NCBI GenBank assembly: GCA_900316975.1
Contig: ONFA01000023.1
Span: 1 to 35,666, forward strand
Direction: 5' to 3'
Length of the DNA stretch: 35,666 nucleotides
From: an uncultured Prevotellaceae bacterium
GTDB lineage: Bacteria > Bacteroidota > Bacteroidia > Bacteroidales > Bacteroidaceae
Shown: piece by piece, positions 1-6,878 of the stretch
How positions within the stretch are numbered: position 1 is the first letter of the stretch
Layout: each line of letters begins with the position of its first letter
The notes under the pieces: model-generated
Databases searched by the model: none
Seen by the model: only the letters and a program-made list of their open reading frames with translations
Told to the model about the DNA's origin: nothing
Program-made: the position numbers and the translations under genes

Positions 1-95
1 CGGCGAAAAGAAGAGACATCATTGTATAAGATAATTTTGTGTGGTTACTTAATTTATGTTCAAACTAAAACACGAACCTTTAGCTCGGCGTAGCC

Positions 96-142
96 AATTT
101 TTCATGAATTTAATTATTTGTGGTTTTCGTCGAATCCACGTT
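96..142 (+). repeat. Dispersed 47-bp repeat, copy 1
   Basis: By my hand alignment this 47-base segment matches the reverse complement of 35501-35547 at 42 of 47 positions without gaps. It begins AATTTTTCATGAATT and ends CACGTT. It lies next to the 148-196 palindrome and outside any gene. It looks like one member of a dispersed intergenic repeat family. Confidence 0.7.
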
Positions 143-147
143 AAATA

Positions 148-196
148 AGCAGACAGCGGCGGGTGCCAGAAATTCTGGCACCCGCCGCTGTCTGCT
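148..196. repeat. Perfect 49-bp palindrome (24-bp arms, 1-bp centre)
   Basis: Arms 148-171 and 173-195/196 are exact reverse complements around a single A at 172. The left arm begins AGCAGACAGCGGCGGG. The element is far more GC-rich than the flanking sequence. No T-run follows on either strand, so it is not a standard intrinsic terminator. It could form a DNA cruciform or a very stable RNA hairpin. Confidence 0.85.
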
Positions 197-541
197 GTTT
201 CCATGACAATAGCCAACGGAATCATCAATCTGGGGAAACTGATTAAAAAACAAAAAAAATGAAATCCATCACGGACTTCACTTTCTTCGTCATTTTCATT
301 ACCATGAAAAAATGAACCAAAATCTTTTACTAACCTAAAACCTATTGTATAACCTATGTCTAATAACACTATTTCTTTTTATCCTATGTAAAACAATCTA
401 TTTTACCCAAACCAATTAACCTTATTGAGTTTCATCTCACCTTAACACTAATACCTATATATATAACCTATGAAATAAAATCCTCTGTTCTGTTCCGCAC
501 TCTTGCGGCGGCTTCACTGAGCCTCTTTTCTTTTGACGATG

Positions 542-549
542 CAAAGTTA
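542..549 (-). promoter_or_regulatory. Minus-strand -7-like box TAACTTTG
   Basis: Read on the minus strand the octamer fits TAnnTTTG, the Bacteroidetes -7 consensus. It points into the gene-free stretch 1-540. No gene lies downstream within the window, so it may drive a non-coding RNA or be a chance match. Confidence 0.3.
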
Positions 550-666
550 CGGGCTTTTAGTGACATCGCATCAAGAAATGATTGAAAAACTTTCAAAAAA
601 GGCTGTTTACTTGACATAAATCAATGTTTGTGTACGCACACACGTCCTTTTGCAGAGATTTTGGTC

Positions 667-2130
667 TCATTTCTTTTTCACAGGATCACAAGTAAGTCCG
701 CAACCAAGACGTTTGAGGATTTTGCGGTCCACCTCACCCAGCATCACCGTCGTATGCATCTGACAACCACGCAACTTAGGCAGTTGTTCCAAGGCCTTGC
801 GGCAGTTCTCGTCATGCTGGGAGAGCACAGAAATGGCAACAAGCACTTCGTCTGTGTGCAGACGCGGGTTATTGCCCAACAGATACTCAATCTTCGTCTT
901 TTGGATAGGTTCAATCATGCTCTGCGGAATGAGTTTGACATCATGTCCTATGCCCGCAAGGTGCTTCATCACATTGAGCAGCAAAGCCGCACAACAGCCA
1001 AGCAAATCACCCGTTTTGGAGGTGATGATAGTACCATCCTCCATTTCCATCGCAGCACAGTGTACACCAGTCTGGTTTTTCCTTTCGTTGGCAGCCACGG
1101 TAACACGTCGATCGCCCGTCGTGATTTTCGCCTGATTGAACAGCATCTGAATCTTGCTCACCTCACTCTCGTTGCAAGCCCCGTCAGCCAATTTGTTGGT
1201 GGCATCGTAGTAGCGACGGATAATCTCATCCTTCGAGGCTTGACAGCACACATCATCATCGCTGATGCAGAACCCCACCATGTTCACGCCCATGTCAGTC
1301 GGTGACTTGTAGGGGTTCTCGCCATAGATGCCCTCAAAGAGCGCGTTCAGGACTGGGAAAATCTCAATGTCACGGTTATAGTTGATGGCCACCTTGCCAT
1401 AAGCATCAAAATGGAAGGGGTCAATCATGTTCACATCATTCAAATCGGCAGTGGCAGCCTCATAGGCGATGTTCACAGGATGTTTCAGCGGCAGGTTCCA
1501 CACAGGGAAAGTCTCGAACTTGGCATAACCAGCACGAATGCCACGTTTGTTCTCGCCGTAGAGTTGGCTCAGGCAAACCGCCATCTTGCCACTACCCGGA
1601 CCTGGAGCCGTCACGATGACCAACGGACGGGTGGTCTCCACGTAGTCGTTCTTGCCGAACCCATTGTCAGAAGCAATCAGTTCCACATTGTGAGGATACC
1701 CATCAATGAGATAATGACAATAGGACTTGATGCCCATACGTTCGAGACGATGGCGGAACTGGTCAGCAGCACGCTGACCGTCATAGTGAGTGATGACCAC
1801 AGAGCCCACATAGAAGCCGCGACTCATAAACTCATCACGCAGACGCAAGGCATCTTCATCGTATGTGATGCCAAGGTCAGCCCTCATCTTGTTCTGTTCA
1901 ATGTCTTCAGCACTAATCACAATCACAATCTCCAGGCTGTCCCTCAACTGGGCAAACATACGTAGTTTCGAGTCAGGCTTAAAACCAGGCAGAACACGCG
2001 ATGCGTGATGGTCATCGAAGAGTTTTCCGCCCAATTCGAGGTAAAGTTTCCCGTCAAACTGCGCAATGCGTTCACGAATGTGTTCCGACTGAATACGGAG
2101 ATATTTCTCGTTGTCAAATCCTATCTTCAT
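667..2130 (-). CDS. DUF1846 (UPF0371) family protein
   Basis: A cytosolic protein of 487 aa recognised as a full-length DUF1846/UPF0371 member. Recognisable stretches include KIGFDNEKY at the N-terminus, a P-loop-like TAPGPGSGKM in the middle and a conserved GVNMVGFCI further on. Family members are ATP-binding-like proteins of uncertain biochemical role, so I name no reaction. The start is the ATG at 2130. It has an AGGAAG purine stretch just upstream, and the alternative start at 2163 would lie inside the promoter box 2161-2168. The gene stands alone, divergent from the NfeD-flotillin group. Confidence 0.85.
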   Translation of the reverse strand: MKIGFDNEKYLRIQSEHIRERIAQFDGKLYLELGGKLFDDHHASRVLPGFKPDSKLRMFAQLRDSLEIVIVISAEDIEQNKMRADLGITYDEDALRLRDEFMSRGFYVGSVVITHYDGQRAADQFRHRLERMGIKSYCHYLIDGYPHNVELIASDNGFGKNDYVETTRPLVIVTAPGPGSGKMAVCLSQLYGENKRGIRAGYAKFETFPVWNLPLKHPVNIAYEAATADLNDVNMIDPFHFDAYGKVAINYNRDIEIFPVLNALFEGIYGENPYKSPTDMGVNMVGFCISDDDVCCQASKDEIIRRYYDATNKLADGACNESEVSKIQMLFNQAKITTGDRRVTVAANERKNQTGVHCAAMEMEDGTIITSKTGDLLGCCAALLLNVMKHLAGIGHDVKLIPQSMIEPIQKTKIEYLLGNNPRLHTDEVLVAISVLSQHDENCRKALEQLPKLRGCQMHTTVMLGEVDRKILKRLGCGLTCDPVKKK

Positions 2131-2160
2131 ATATCTTCCTATATTTTGCAAATTTGGCTG

Positions 2161-2193
2161 CAAAGGTAAGAAAATTTCATTAGGAATGAGAAA
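2161..2193 (-). promoter_or_regulatory. Promoter of the DUF1846 gene
   Basis: On the minus strand 2168-2161 reads TACCTTTG, a perfect -7 box. TTTC at 2193-2190 is a 3-of-4 match to the -33 TTTG with a 21-base spacer. The predicted transcript starts close to 2155, giving a leader of about 25 nt and supporting the ATG at 2130. Confidence 0.6.
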
Positions 2194-2280
2194 TCAGAAA
2201 TAAGGAATTGTTACTTTCACACAAAAAAACACCTTCAATTGCAAAAAAAACCGAAATCCTGATTTCTAATTCCCAATTAA
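2183..2280. repeat. Facing heptamer arrays (GRAATNA family)
   Basis: The left array 2183-2210 splits into GGAATGA, GAAATCA, GAAATAA and GGAATTG. The right array 2253-2280 splits into GAAATCC, TGATTTC, TAATTCC and CAATTAA, which are complements of the same words. The two arrays form an imperfect inverted repeat in the divergent intergenic region, overlapping the -33 region of one promoter and lying just upstream of the other. Confidence 0.6.
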
Positions 2281-2284
2281 GTTA

Positions 2285-2292
2285 TATCTTTG
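2285..2292 (+). promoter_or_regulatory. -7 box TATCTTTG of the NfeD-flotillin operon
   Basis: An exact TAnnTTTG octamer 30 bases before the ATG at 2322. A TTTC at 2263-2266 lies 18 bases upstream, a weak -33. It probably starts transcription of the membrane-protein/flotillin genes and argues against the longer open frame that begins at 2208. Confidence 0.5.
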
Positions 2293-2321
2293 TGGCGAGT
2301 TTCAACCAAATCATTAAAACT

Positions 2322-2930
2322 ATGTTAGAATTTTTAGATGCCATTGCGCCTTCGTCCAGCATGACGCTGTGGGAAAATTTTCAAAGCATGGACTCCTGGA
2401 TGCAAGTGTTCTGGGGATGTGCCATCGTTGGTTCCGCCATCTTCGTTGTGCAGATGGTGCTGACCCTGATTGGTATGGACAGCAGCGACATGGACGTGGA
2501 CTTCGATGGTGGCGACACGATGGACTTAGGTGGGGGTATCTCGCTTTTCAGCATCAAGAACTTCGTCAATTTCATCGTTGGTTTTGGTTGGGCAGGTGTC
2601 TGTTTCCATGAGGCCATCGAAAACAAATGGCTGCTCACACTTATTGCCGTAGTGGTTGGTGTGGCGTTCGTTCTCATGTTCTTCTTCATCAAAAAGCAGA
2701 CCAAAAAGTTGGAACACAACGGTGCCTTCGTCATTAACGATTGCGTAGGCAAAACCGTAGATGTATATCTGCACATTCCCGCAGGCAAAAGCGGCAAGGG
2801 GAAAGTGCAAGTAAGCCTTAATGGTTCTGTGCAGGAATTTGACGCCATGACCGAAGGAGACAGTATCGCCACCGGCCAGAAAGTGGAGGTAATCAGCACG
2901 ATTGACGGTTCGACCGTGCTGGTGAAATAA
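2322..2930 (+). CDS. NfeD/YqiJ-like OB-fold membrane protein
   Basis: This 202-aa protein has three likely membrane segments (about residues 31-50, 77-97 and 103-124). An acidic, glycine-rich loop (MDVDFDGGDTMDLGGG) separates the first two. Residues 137-202 form a C-terminal domain that looks like an NfeD/YqiJ OB-fold. Proteins of this type are encoded beside flotillins and are thought to work with them in membrane microdomains, and a flotillin follows directly here. I chose the ATG at 2322 because it lies downstream of the -7 box at 2285. The upstream frame from 2208 would place the promoter inside the gene. The domain assignment is from pattern recognition. Confidence 0.7.
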   Translation: MLEFLDAIAPSSSMTLWENFQSMDSWMQVFWGCAIVGSAIFVVQMVLTLIGMDSSDMDVDFDGGDTMDLGGGISLFSIKNFVNFIVGFGWAGVCFHEAIENKWLLTLIAVVVGVAFVLMFFFIKKQTKKLEHNGAFVINDCVGKTVDVYLHIPAGKSGKGKVQVSLNGSVQEFDAMTEGDSIATGQKVEVISTIDGSTVLVK

Positions 2931-2972
2931 CCTTCAGACTTCAATGCCCAAGTACCCTATTGTTCAACATAC

Positions 2973-3014
2973 CATTCATCAATTCTTAATTGTTAATTAT
3001 TAATCGTTAATTTA
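2973..3014 (+). repeat. Heptamer array (TAATTNT family)
   Basis: The sequence splits into six consecutive 7-mers: CATTCAT, CAATTCT, TAATTGT, TAATTAT, TAATCGT and TAATTTA. The last four share TAATnnT or TAATTnA. It fills most of the gap between the NfeD-like gene and the flotillin gene and ends 14 bases before the flotillin ATG. Confidence 0.6.
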
Positions 3015-3028
3015 TTCATTTTATCAAT

Positions 3029-4411
3029 ATGACTTATCTCATCATTGTAGCGGTGGTCGTAGCCATCGTGCTCTTGATTTCCATCATCAATCGTTACAGA
3101 AGATGTCCATCGGACAAGATTCTGGTAGTTTATGGAACCACAGGCAACAAAGGCTCTGCCAAGTGTGTGCATGGCGGCGGTACATTCGTATGGCCTATCA
3201 TTCAGGACTATGCCTACCTGAGCCTCACCCCCATCAGCATTGACGCCAACCTCACCAACGCACTGTCACGTCAGAACATCCGCGTGGACGTGCCATGCCG
3301 ATTCACAGTGGGTATCTCCACCGATACGGACAGCATGACAGCCGCAGCAGAGCGTCTGTTAGGCTTGACCGCTGGTCAGATTCAGGAACTGGCACGAGAC
3401 ATTCTCTTCGGTCAGTTGCGTCTGGTCATTGCCACCATGAGCATTGAGGAACTGAACAGCGACCGTGACAAGTTCCTCGAAGCCATCTCCAGCAACGTCG
3501 AGGTGGAACTGAAGAAAATCGGTCTGCGACTCATCAACGTGAACGTGACCGACATCAACGATGAGAGCGGCTACATTGAGGCACTCGGACAGGAAGCGGC
3601 AGCCAAGGCCATCAACGAAGCCAAGGTACGCGTGGCAGAACAAGAGAAATTCGGTGAAATCGGTAAGGCCGATGCCAACCGAGAGACCCGTATCCGTACC
3701 GCTGAAGCCAATGCACAGGCCGTGCAGGGTGAAAACGAAGCAAAGGTGCAGATTGCCAATTCTGATGCAGACCGTCGCGAACGTGAGGCAGAAGCACAGC
3801 GCAAGGCAATAGCAGCCGAGAAAGTGGCAGCAGCCAAGGCTCTCGAAGAAGCATATTCGGCAGAAGAGAAAGCCGAGGAAGCACGTGCAAACCGTGAACG
3901 CGCCACACAGAGTGCCAACGTGCTCGTCAGCCAGGAAATTGAGAAGAAACGTAAAATTATCGAGGCAGAAGCCGAGGCTGAAAAGATTCGTGTCAATGCC
4001 AAGGGTGAAGCCGATGCTGCCTATGCCAAGATGGAAGCAGAGGCACGCGGTCTCTTCGAGATTCTTTCGCGTCAGGCACAAGGCTACGACAAGATGGTGC
4101 AGGCCGCTGGTGGCGATGCCAACAAAGCCTACATGCTCCTTTTGCTTGAGAAGTTGCCAGAACTCGTCAAGACACAAGTGGAAGCCGTCAAGGGCATCAA
4201 CATCGACCATGTCACCGTTTGGGATTCAGGCAATTCAGCCGACGGGAAAGGCAGCACAGCCAACTTCCTTAGCGGGCTGATGAAAAGCGTCCCCCCGCTC
4301 CACGAACTCTTCGACCAAGCAGGACTTGCCTTGCCTGAATATCTGGCAAAGAAGAAAGAGGAAAGCCCTGCCCCAACCCTCCCCGAAGGAGAGGAAACCG
4401 AAGAGGCATAA
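3029..4411 (+). CDS. Flotillin (YqiK/SPFH family)
   Basis: This 460-aa protein has an N-terminal membrane anchor (residues 2-22), an SPFH/band-7 domain (about 30-190), and a long Ala/Glu/Arg-rich coiled coil (about 195-345) with the repeated EA-rich pattern of flotillins. A conserved segment near residues 355-375 reads QGYDKMVQAAGGD. Flotillins scaffold membrane microdomains. The upstream OB-fold membrane protein matches the YqiJ-YqiK arrangement. The extreme C-terminus (EESPAPTLPEGEETEEA) looks unlike a conserved tail. Its DNA at 4366-4394 shares 14 exact bases with the palindromic element inside the DUF4924 gene. Confidence 0.9.
   Translation: MTYLIIVAVVVAIVLLISIINRYRRCPSDKILVVYGTTGNKGSAKCVHGGGTFVWPIIQDYAYLSLTPISIDANLTNALSRQNIRVDVPCRFTVGISTDTDSMTAAAERLLGLTAGQIQELARDILFGQLRLVIATMSIEELNSDRDKFLEAISSNVEVELKKIGLRLINVNVTDINDESGYIEALGQEAAAKAINEAKVRVAEQEKFGEIGKADANRETRIRTAEANAQAVQGENEAKVQIANSDADRREREAEAQRKAIAAEKVAAAKALEEAYSAEEKAEEARANRERATQSANVLVSQEIEKKRKIIEAEAEAEKIRVNAKGEADAAYAKMEAEARGLFEILSRQAQGYDKMVQAAGGDANKAYMLLLLEKLPELVKTQVEAVKGINIDHVTVWDSGNSADGKGSTANFLSGLMKSVPPLHELFDQAGLALPEYLAKKKEESPAPTLPEGEETEEA
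4366..4394 (+). repeat. Fragment of the translated palindromic element
   Basis: The 14-mer CCCCAACCCTCCCC at 4371-4384 is identical to 11034-11047 within the element in DUF4924. Both are translated in the same phase, as APTLPEGE here and SPTLPRDGE there. Only one half of the element is visible here, within the last codons of the flotillin gene. Confidence 0.5.
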
Positions 4412-4441
4412 ACAAAACAGAATGACAAAAAGAAAAAATCA

Positions 4442-5128
4442 GTGAAAAAATTACTCTATTCAGTGCTCGCGGCATGTGCCGTGAGCATTTCCGTATTCAC
4501 CGCCACCAGTTGCAAAGATGGCGAAACCTATGCCGAGAAGAAAGAAAAAGAGGCAAAATCCATCGGGCAATTCCTTCTCGACAACGACTTCGTGGGTAAA
4601 ATCACCCCCATCACCGAAGCCCAGTTCTATGCGCAAGACAGCATGACAGACCTCTCACGCAACGAGTTTGTCAGATTCAACGACGATGGCATCTACATGC
4701 AGATTGTCCGTAAAGGCGAAGGTCCCACCATGGTGGAACTGGCAAAACAGAGGAAAGACACCACCGTCACCCGTCCCATCCTCTGCAAATTCCTGGAATA
4801 CGACATCCAGGGAGGCGACACCACCAACACCAACATGACCATCAACAAAGACAACACCAGCCGAATCGACGAAATGATGTGCACCTACGACCACTATGGT
4901 CGAACATACACAGCAGGATTCACCATTGGTGTCATGAAAGAGGCCTATGGCTCTGTCGTACCGAAAGGATGGCTCAAACCATTGGATTTCATCCGTCTGA
5001 CCAAGACCGACGGCGAAGAAGCCAAGGTGCGCATCATCGTGCCGCATTCCTCAGGCACCAACAATGCCTCAGGTCACGTGCAGCCATTCTACTACGAAAT
5101 CACTTACCAGATTCCACCAAACTATTAA
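4442..5128 (+). CDS. DUF4827 family lipoprotein
   Basis: This 228-aa protein starts with a lipoprotein signal: a charged MKKLL, a hydrophobic core and a lipobox ending TATSC with Cys at residue 24. It is therefore likely membrane-anchored and exposed to the periplasm. The mature part matches my recollection of DUF4827, a Bacteroidales family with an FKBP-like appearance. Stretches such as DGIYMQIVRKGEG and a Gly-rich YGSVVPKGWLKPLDFIR fit that. The start is a GTG, because no in-frame ATG lies before the signal peptide. A tiny ATG frame at 4422 ends on the overlapping TGA. The gene lies between flotillin and glmM. Its function is unknown. Confidence 0.75.
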   Translation: MKKLLYSVLAACAVSISVFTATSCKDGETYAEKKEKEAKSIGQFLLDNDFVGKITPITEAQFYAQDSMTDLSRNEFVRFNDDGIYMQIVRKGEGPTMVELAKQRKDTTVTRPILCKFLEYDIQGGDTTNTNMTINKDNTSRIDEMMCTYDHYGRTYTAGFTIGVMKEAYGSVVPKGWLKPLDFIRLTKTDGEEAKVRIIVPHSSGTNNASGHVQPFYYEITYQIPPNY

Positions 5129-5130
5129 AT

Positions 5131-5212
5131 AGTTGACAGTTGACAGTTGACAGTTCCATGCGGACTTAAATACAACTGTCAACTCTCAACTGTCAACTCT
5201 CAACTGTCAACT
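5131..5212. repeat. Inverted heptamer arrays (GACAGTT/GAGAGTT family)
   Basis: The left arm 5131-5155 is three GACAGTT units in tandem. The right arm 5174-5212 is the complement: AACTGTC, AACTCTC, AACTGTC, AACTCTC, AACTGTC, then AACT. The arms are separated by 18 bases and can form a long imperfect hairpin. The array fills almost the whole gap between the DUF4827 stop and the glmM ATG. Confidence 0.85.
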
Positions 5213-5220
5213 ACAACAAC

Positions 5221-6630
5221 ATGAGTCTCATTAAATCTATTTCCGGCATCCGCGGAACAATTGGCGGACGTGCCGGCGAGGGTTTGAATCCCCTCGACAT
5301 TGTGAAATTCACGAGTGCATACGCAACACTGATTCGCCGCACCACCAAGATTGAGAGCAACAAGATTGTCGTGGGTCGCGATGCCCGCATCTCTGGCGAG
5401 ATGGTCAAGAATGTCGTGTGCGGCACCCTCATGGGCATGGGCTTCGATGTGGTCAACATCGGACTTGCCTCTACCCCCACCACCGAAATTGCGGTAACGA
5501 TGGAAGGCGCCTGTGGCGGCATCATCATCACCGCCAGCCACAATCCCCGTCATTGGAACGCCCTCAAACTCCTCAACGAGAAGGGCGAATTCCTCAACGC
5601 CGCTGAAGGCAACGAGGTGCTGAAGATTGCCGAAGCAGAAGACTTCGACTATGCCGATGTCGATGGACTCGGCCATTACACCGAAGACAACTCCTACGAC
5701 CAGAAGCACATCGACATGGTGCTGGGTCTCGACCTCGTCGATGTGCCAGCCATCAAGAAACAAGGCTTCAAAGTGGCTTTCGACAGCATCAATTCCGTGG
5801 GAGGCATCATCCTGCCCAAACTCTTCAAGGCTTTAGGCGTAGAAGATGTGACTCCCCTCTACGGAGAACCTACAGGTGATTTCCAGCACAACCCAGAGCC
5901 ACTGGAGAAGAACCTGGGCGACATCATGAGCCTCATGGCGAAAGGCGGCAAGGATGTCGGCTTCGTAGTTGACCCAGACGTGGACCGCCTCGCCTTCATT
6001 TGTGAAAACGGCAAGATGTACGGTGAGGAATACACCCTCGTCACTGTGGCAGACTACATCCTCAAGCACACCCCTGGCAACACCGTGAGCAACCTCTCTT
6101 CCACCCGCGCCCTGCGCGACGTGACCCGCAAGTACGGTCAGCAGTACAATGCTGCCGCTGTAGGCGAAGTGAACGTGGTGACAAAGATGAAGGAAACCAA
6201 CACCGTCATCGGCGGTGAAGGCAACGGCGGTGTCATCTACCCCGCCGCCCACTATGGCCGTGATGCCCTCGTCGGCATTGCCCTCTTCCTCAGCCACTTG
6301 GCACACGAACGCGAGGCACAGCCCGGACTCACCGTTAGCCAACTCCGTGCCACCTACCCCAACTACGCCATCGCCAAGAACCGCATTGACCTCGATGCCT
6401 CCACCGACGTGGATGCCATCCTCGCCAAGGTGAAGGCAATGTACACAGGGCAACCCGGCATCGAAGTGAACGACATCGACGGTGTGAAGATTGACTTCCC
6501 CGACAAGTGGGTACACCTCCGCAAGTCCAATACCGAGCCCATCATCCGCGTCTATTCCGAAGCCGCCACAATGGAGACAGCCGACGAGATTGGCAAAAAG
6601 ATTATGGACGTGGTGTATGCGATGAAATAA
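5221..6630 (+). CDS. glmM: Phosphoglucosamine mutase
   Basis: This 469-aa alpha-D-phosphohexomutase converts glucosamine-6-phosphate to glucosamine-1-phosphate on the way to UDP-GlcNAc for peptidoglycan and LPS. The SISGIRGTIGG start is typical. The phosphoserine loop TASHNPR has Ser at residue 106, the metal-binding DPDVDR covers residues 251-256, and the C-terminal phosphate-binding loop reads RKSNTEPIIRVY. Length is normal. A phosphomannomutase role cannot be excluded from sequence, but the SGIRGT start and N-terminal match favour GlmM. It is the last gene of the flotillin group. No Shine-Dalgarno precedes the ATG, which follows the heptamer array by 8 bases. Confidence 0.85.
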   Translation: MSLIKSISGIRGTIGGRAGEGLNPLDIVKFTSAYATLIRRTTKIESNKIVVGRDARISGEMVKNVVCGTLMGMGFDVVNIGLASTPTTEIAVTMEGACGGIIITASHNPRHWNALKLLNEKGEFLNAAEGNEVLKIAEAEDFDYADVDGLGHYTEDNSYDQKHIDMVLGLDLVDVPAIKKQGFKVAFDSINSVGGIILPKLFKALGVEDVTPLYGEPTGDFQHNPEPLEKNLGDIMSLMAKGGKDVGFVVDPDVDRLAFICENGKMYGEEYTLVTVADYILKHTPGNTVSNLSSTRALRDVTRKYGQQYNAAAVGEVNVVTKMKETNTVIGGEGNGGVIYPAAHYGRDALVGIALFLSHLAHEREAQPGLTVSQLRATYPNYAIAKNRIDLDASTDVDAILAKVKAMYTGQPGIEVNDIDGVKIDFPDKWVHLRKSNTEPIIRVYSEAATMETADEIGKKIMDVVYAMK

Positions 6631-6649
6631 ACCAACCACACATATATAT

Positions 6650-6689
6650 AAAGAAAGTCGGGCAACCCACAGGTTGCCCGACTTTCTTT
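6650..6689. terminator. Intrinsic terminator between glmM and the ROK kinase gene
   Basis: A perfect 18-bp stem (6650-6667 with 6672-6689) closes a CACA loop. The stem base is AAAGAAA/TTTCTTT, so a T-rich end is present on both strands. It sits 20 bases after the glmM stop and between convergent genes, so it probably works in both directions. Confidence 0.85.
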
Positions 6690-6700
6690 GTACCCCCAAA

Positions 6701-6769
6701 AATCGACGTCGTCGATGTCGGTTGGTCGATGTCGTCGATGTCGACCAACCGATGTCGTCGACGTCGATT
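6701..6769. repeat. CGAYGTCG octamer array with 23-bp period, overall palindromic
   Basis: Six CGAYGTCG octamers occur as three 17-bp pairs (6704-6720, 6727-6743, 6750-6766), each pair joined by a T and repeating every 23 bases. The two 6-base spacers, GTTGGT and ACCAAC, are reverse complements. The whole 69-base block is an imperfect palindrome with exact 11-bp outer arms. Its inner hairpin has a 10-bp stem (6720-6729 with 6741-6750). It follows the terminator at 6650-6689 directly and contains no gene. Confidence 0.85.
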
Positions 6770-6878
6770 CAGATGCTGTTGAATAGTTTATTTTGACACA
6801 GCCTCATCGATTGGGTTACGACAGCACCCACTCAGGAAACAGTCATCACGTCAAAACAGGGATGCACGTTACACACGC

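Larger units (their letters stand above)
1..666. other. Gene-free, repeat-bearing intergenic region
   Basis: No convincing coding sequence is present. The only long open frame (minus strand, 49-369) runs straight through a perfect palindrome and has no recognisable domain. The stretch holds a dispersed repeat (96-142), a perfect GC-rich palindrome (148-196), repeated ACCTAT/CCTATG words between 333 and 472, a minus-strand -7-like box (542-549) and a small GTGTACG-type palindrome (627-642). Much of it is AT-rich. It could encode a minus-strand non-coding RNA, but that is inference. Confidence 0.6.

Noticed and set aside
49..369. Minus-strand open frame of 106 codons
   Set aside because: It crosses the perfect 49-bp palindrome, has no recognisable domain and uses codons unlike the neighbouring genes.
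628..1305. Plus-strand frame of 225 codons opposite the DUF1846 gene
   Set aside because: It is the mirror of a clear coding gene and is rich in His, Arg and Ser with no domain.
2208..2321. N-terminal extension of the NfeD-like protein from 2208
   Set aside because: It would include the -7 box and a heptamer array in the coding region and has no family similarity.
6791..6805. TTTTGACACAGCCTC, similar to the ends of some Bacteroidetes insertion sequences
   Set aside because: No matching second end and no transposase remnant in the window. A 15-mer alone is not enough.
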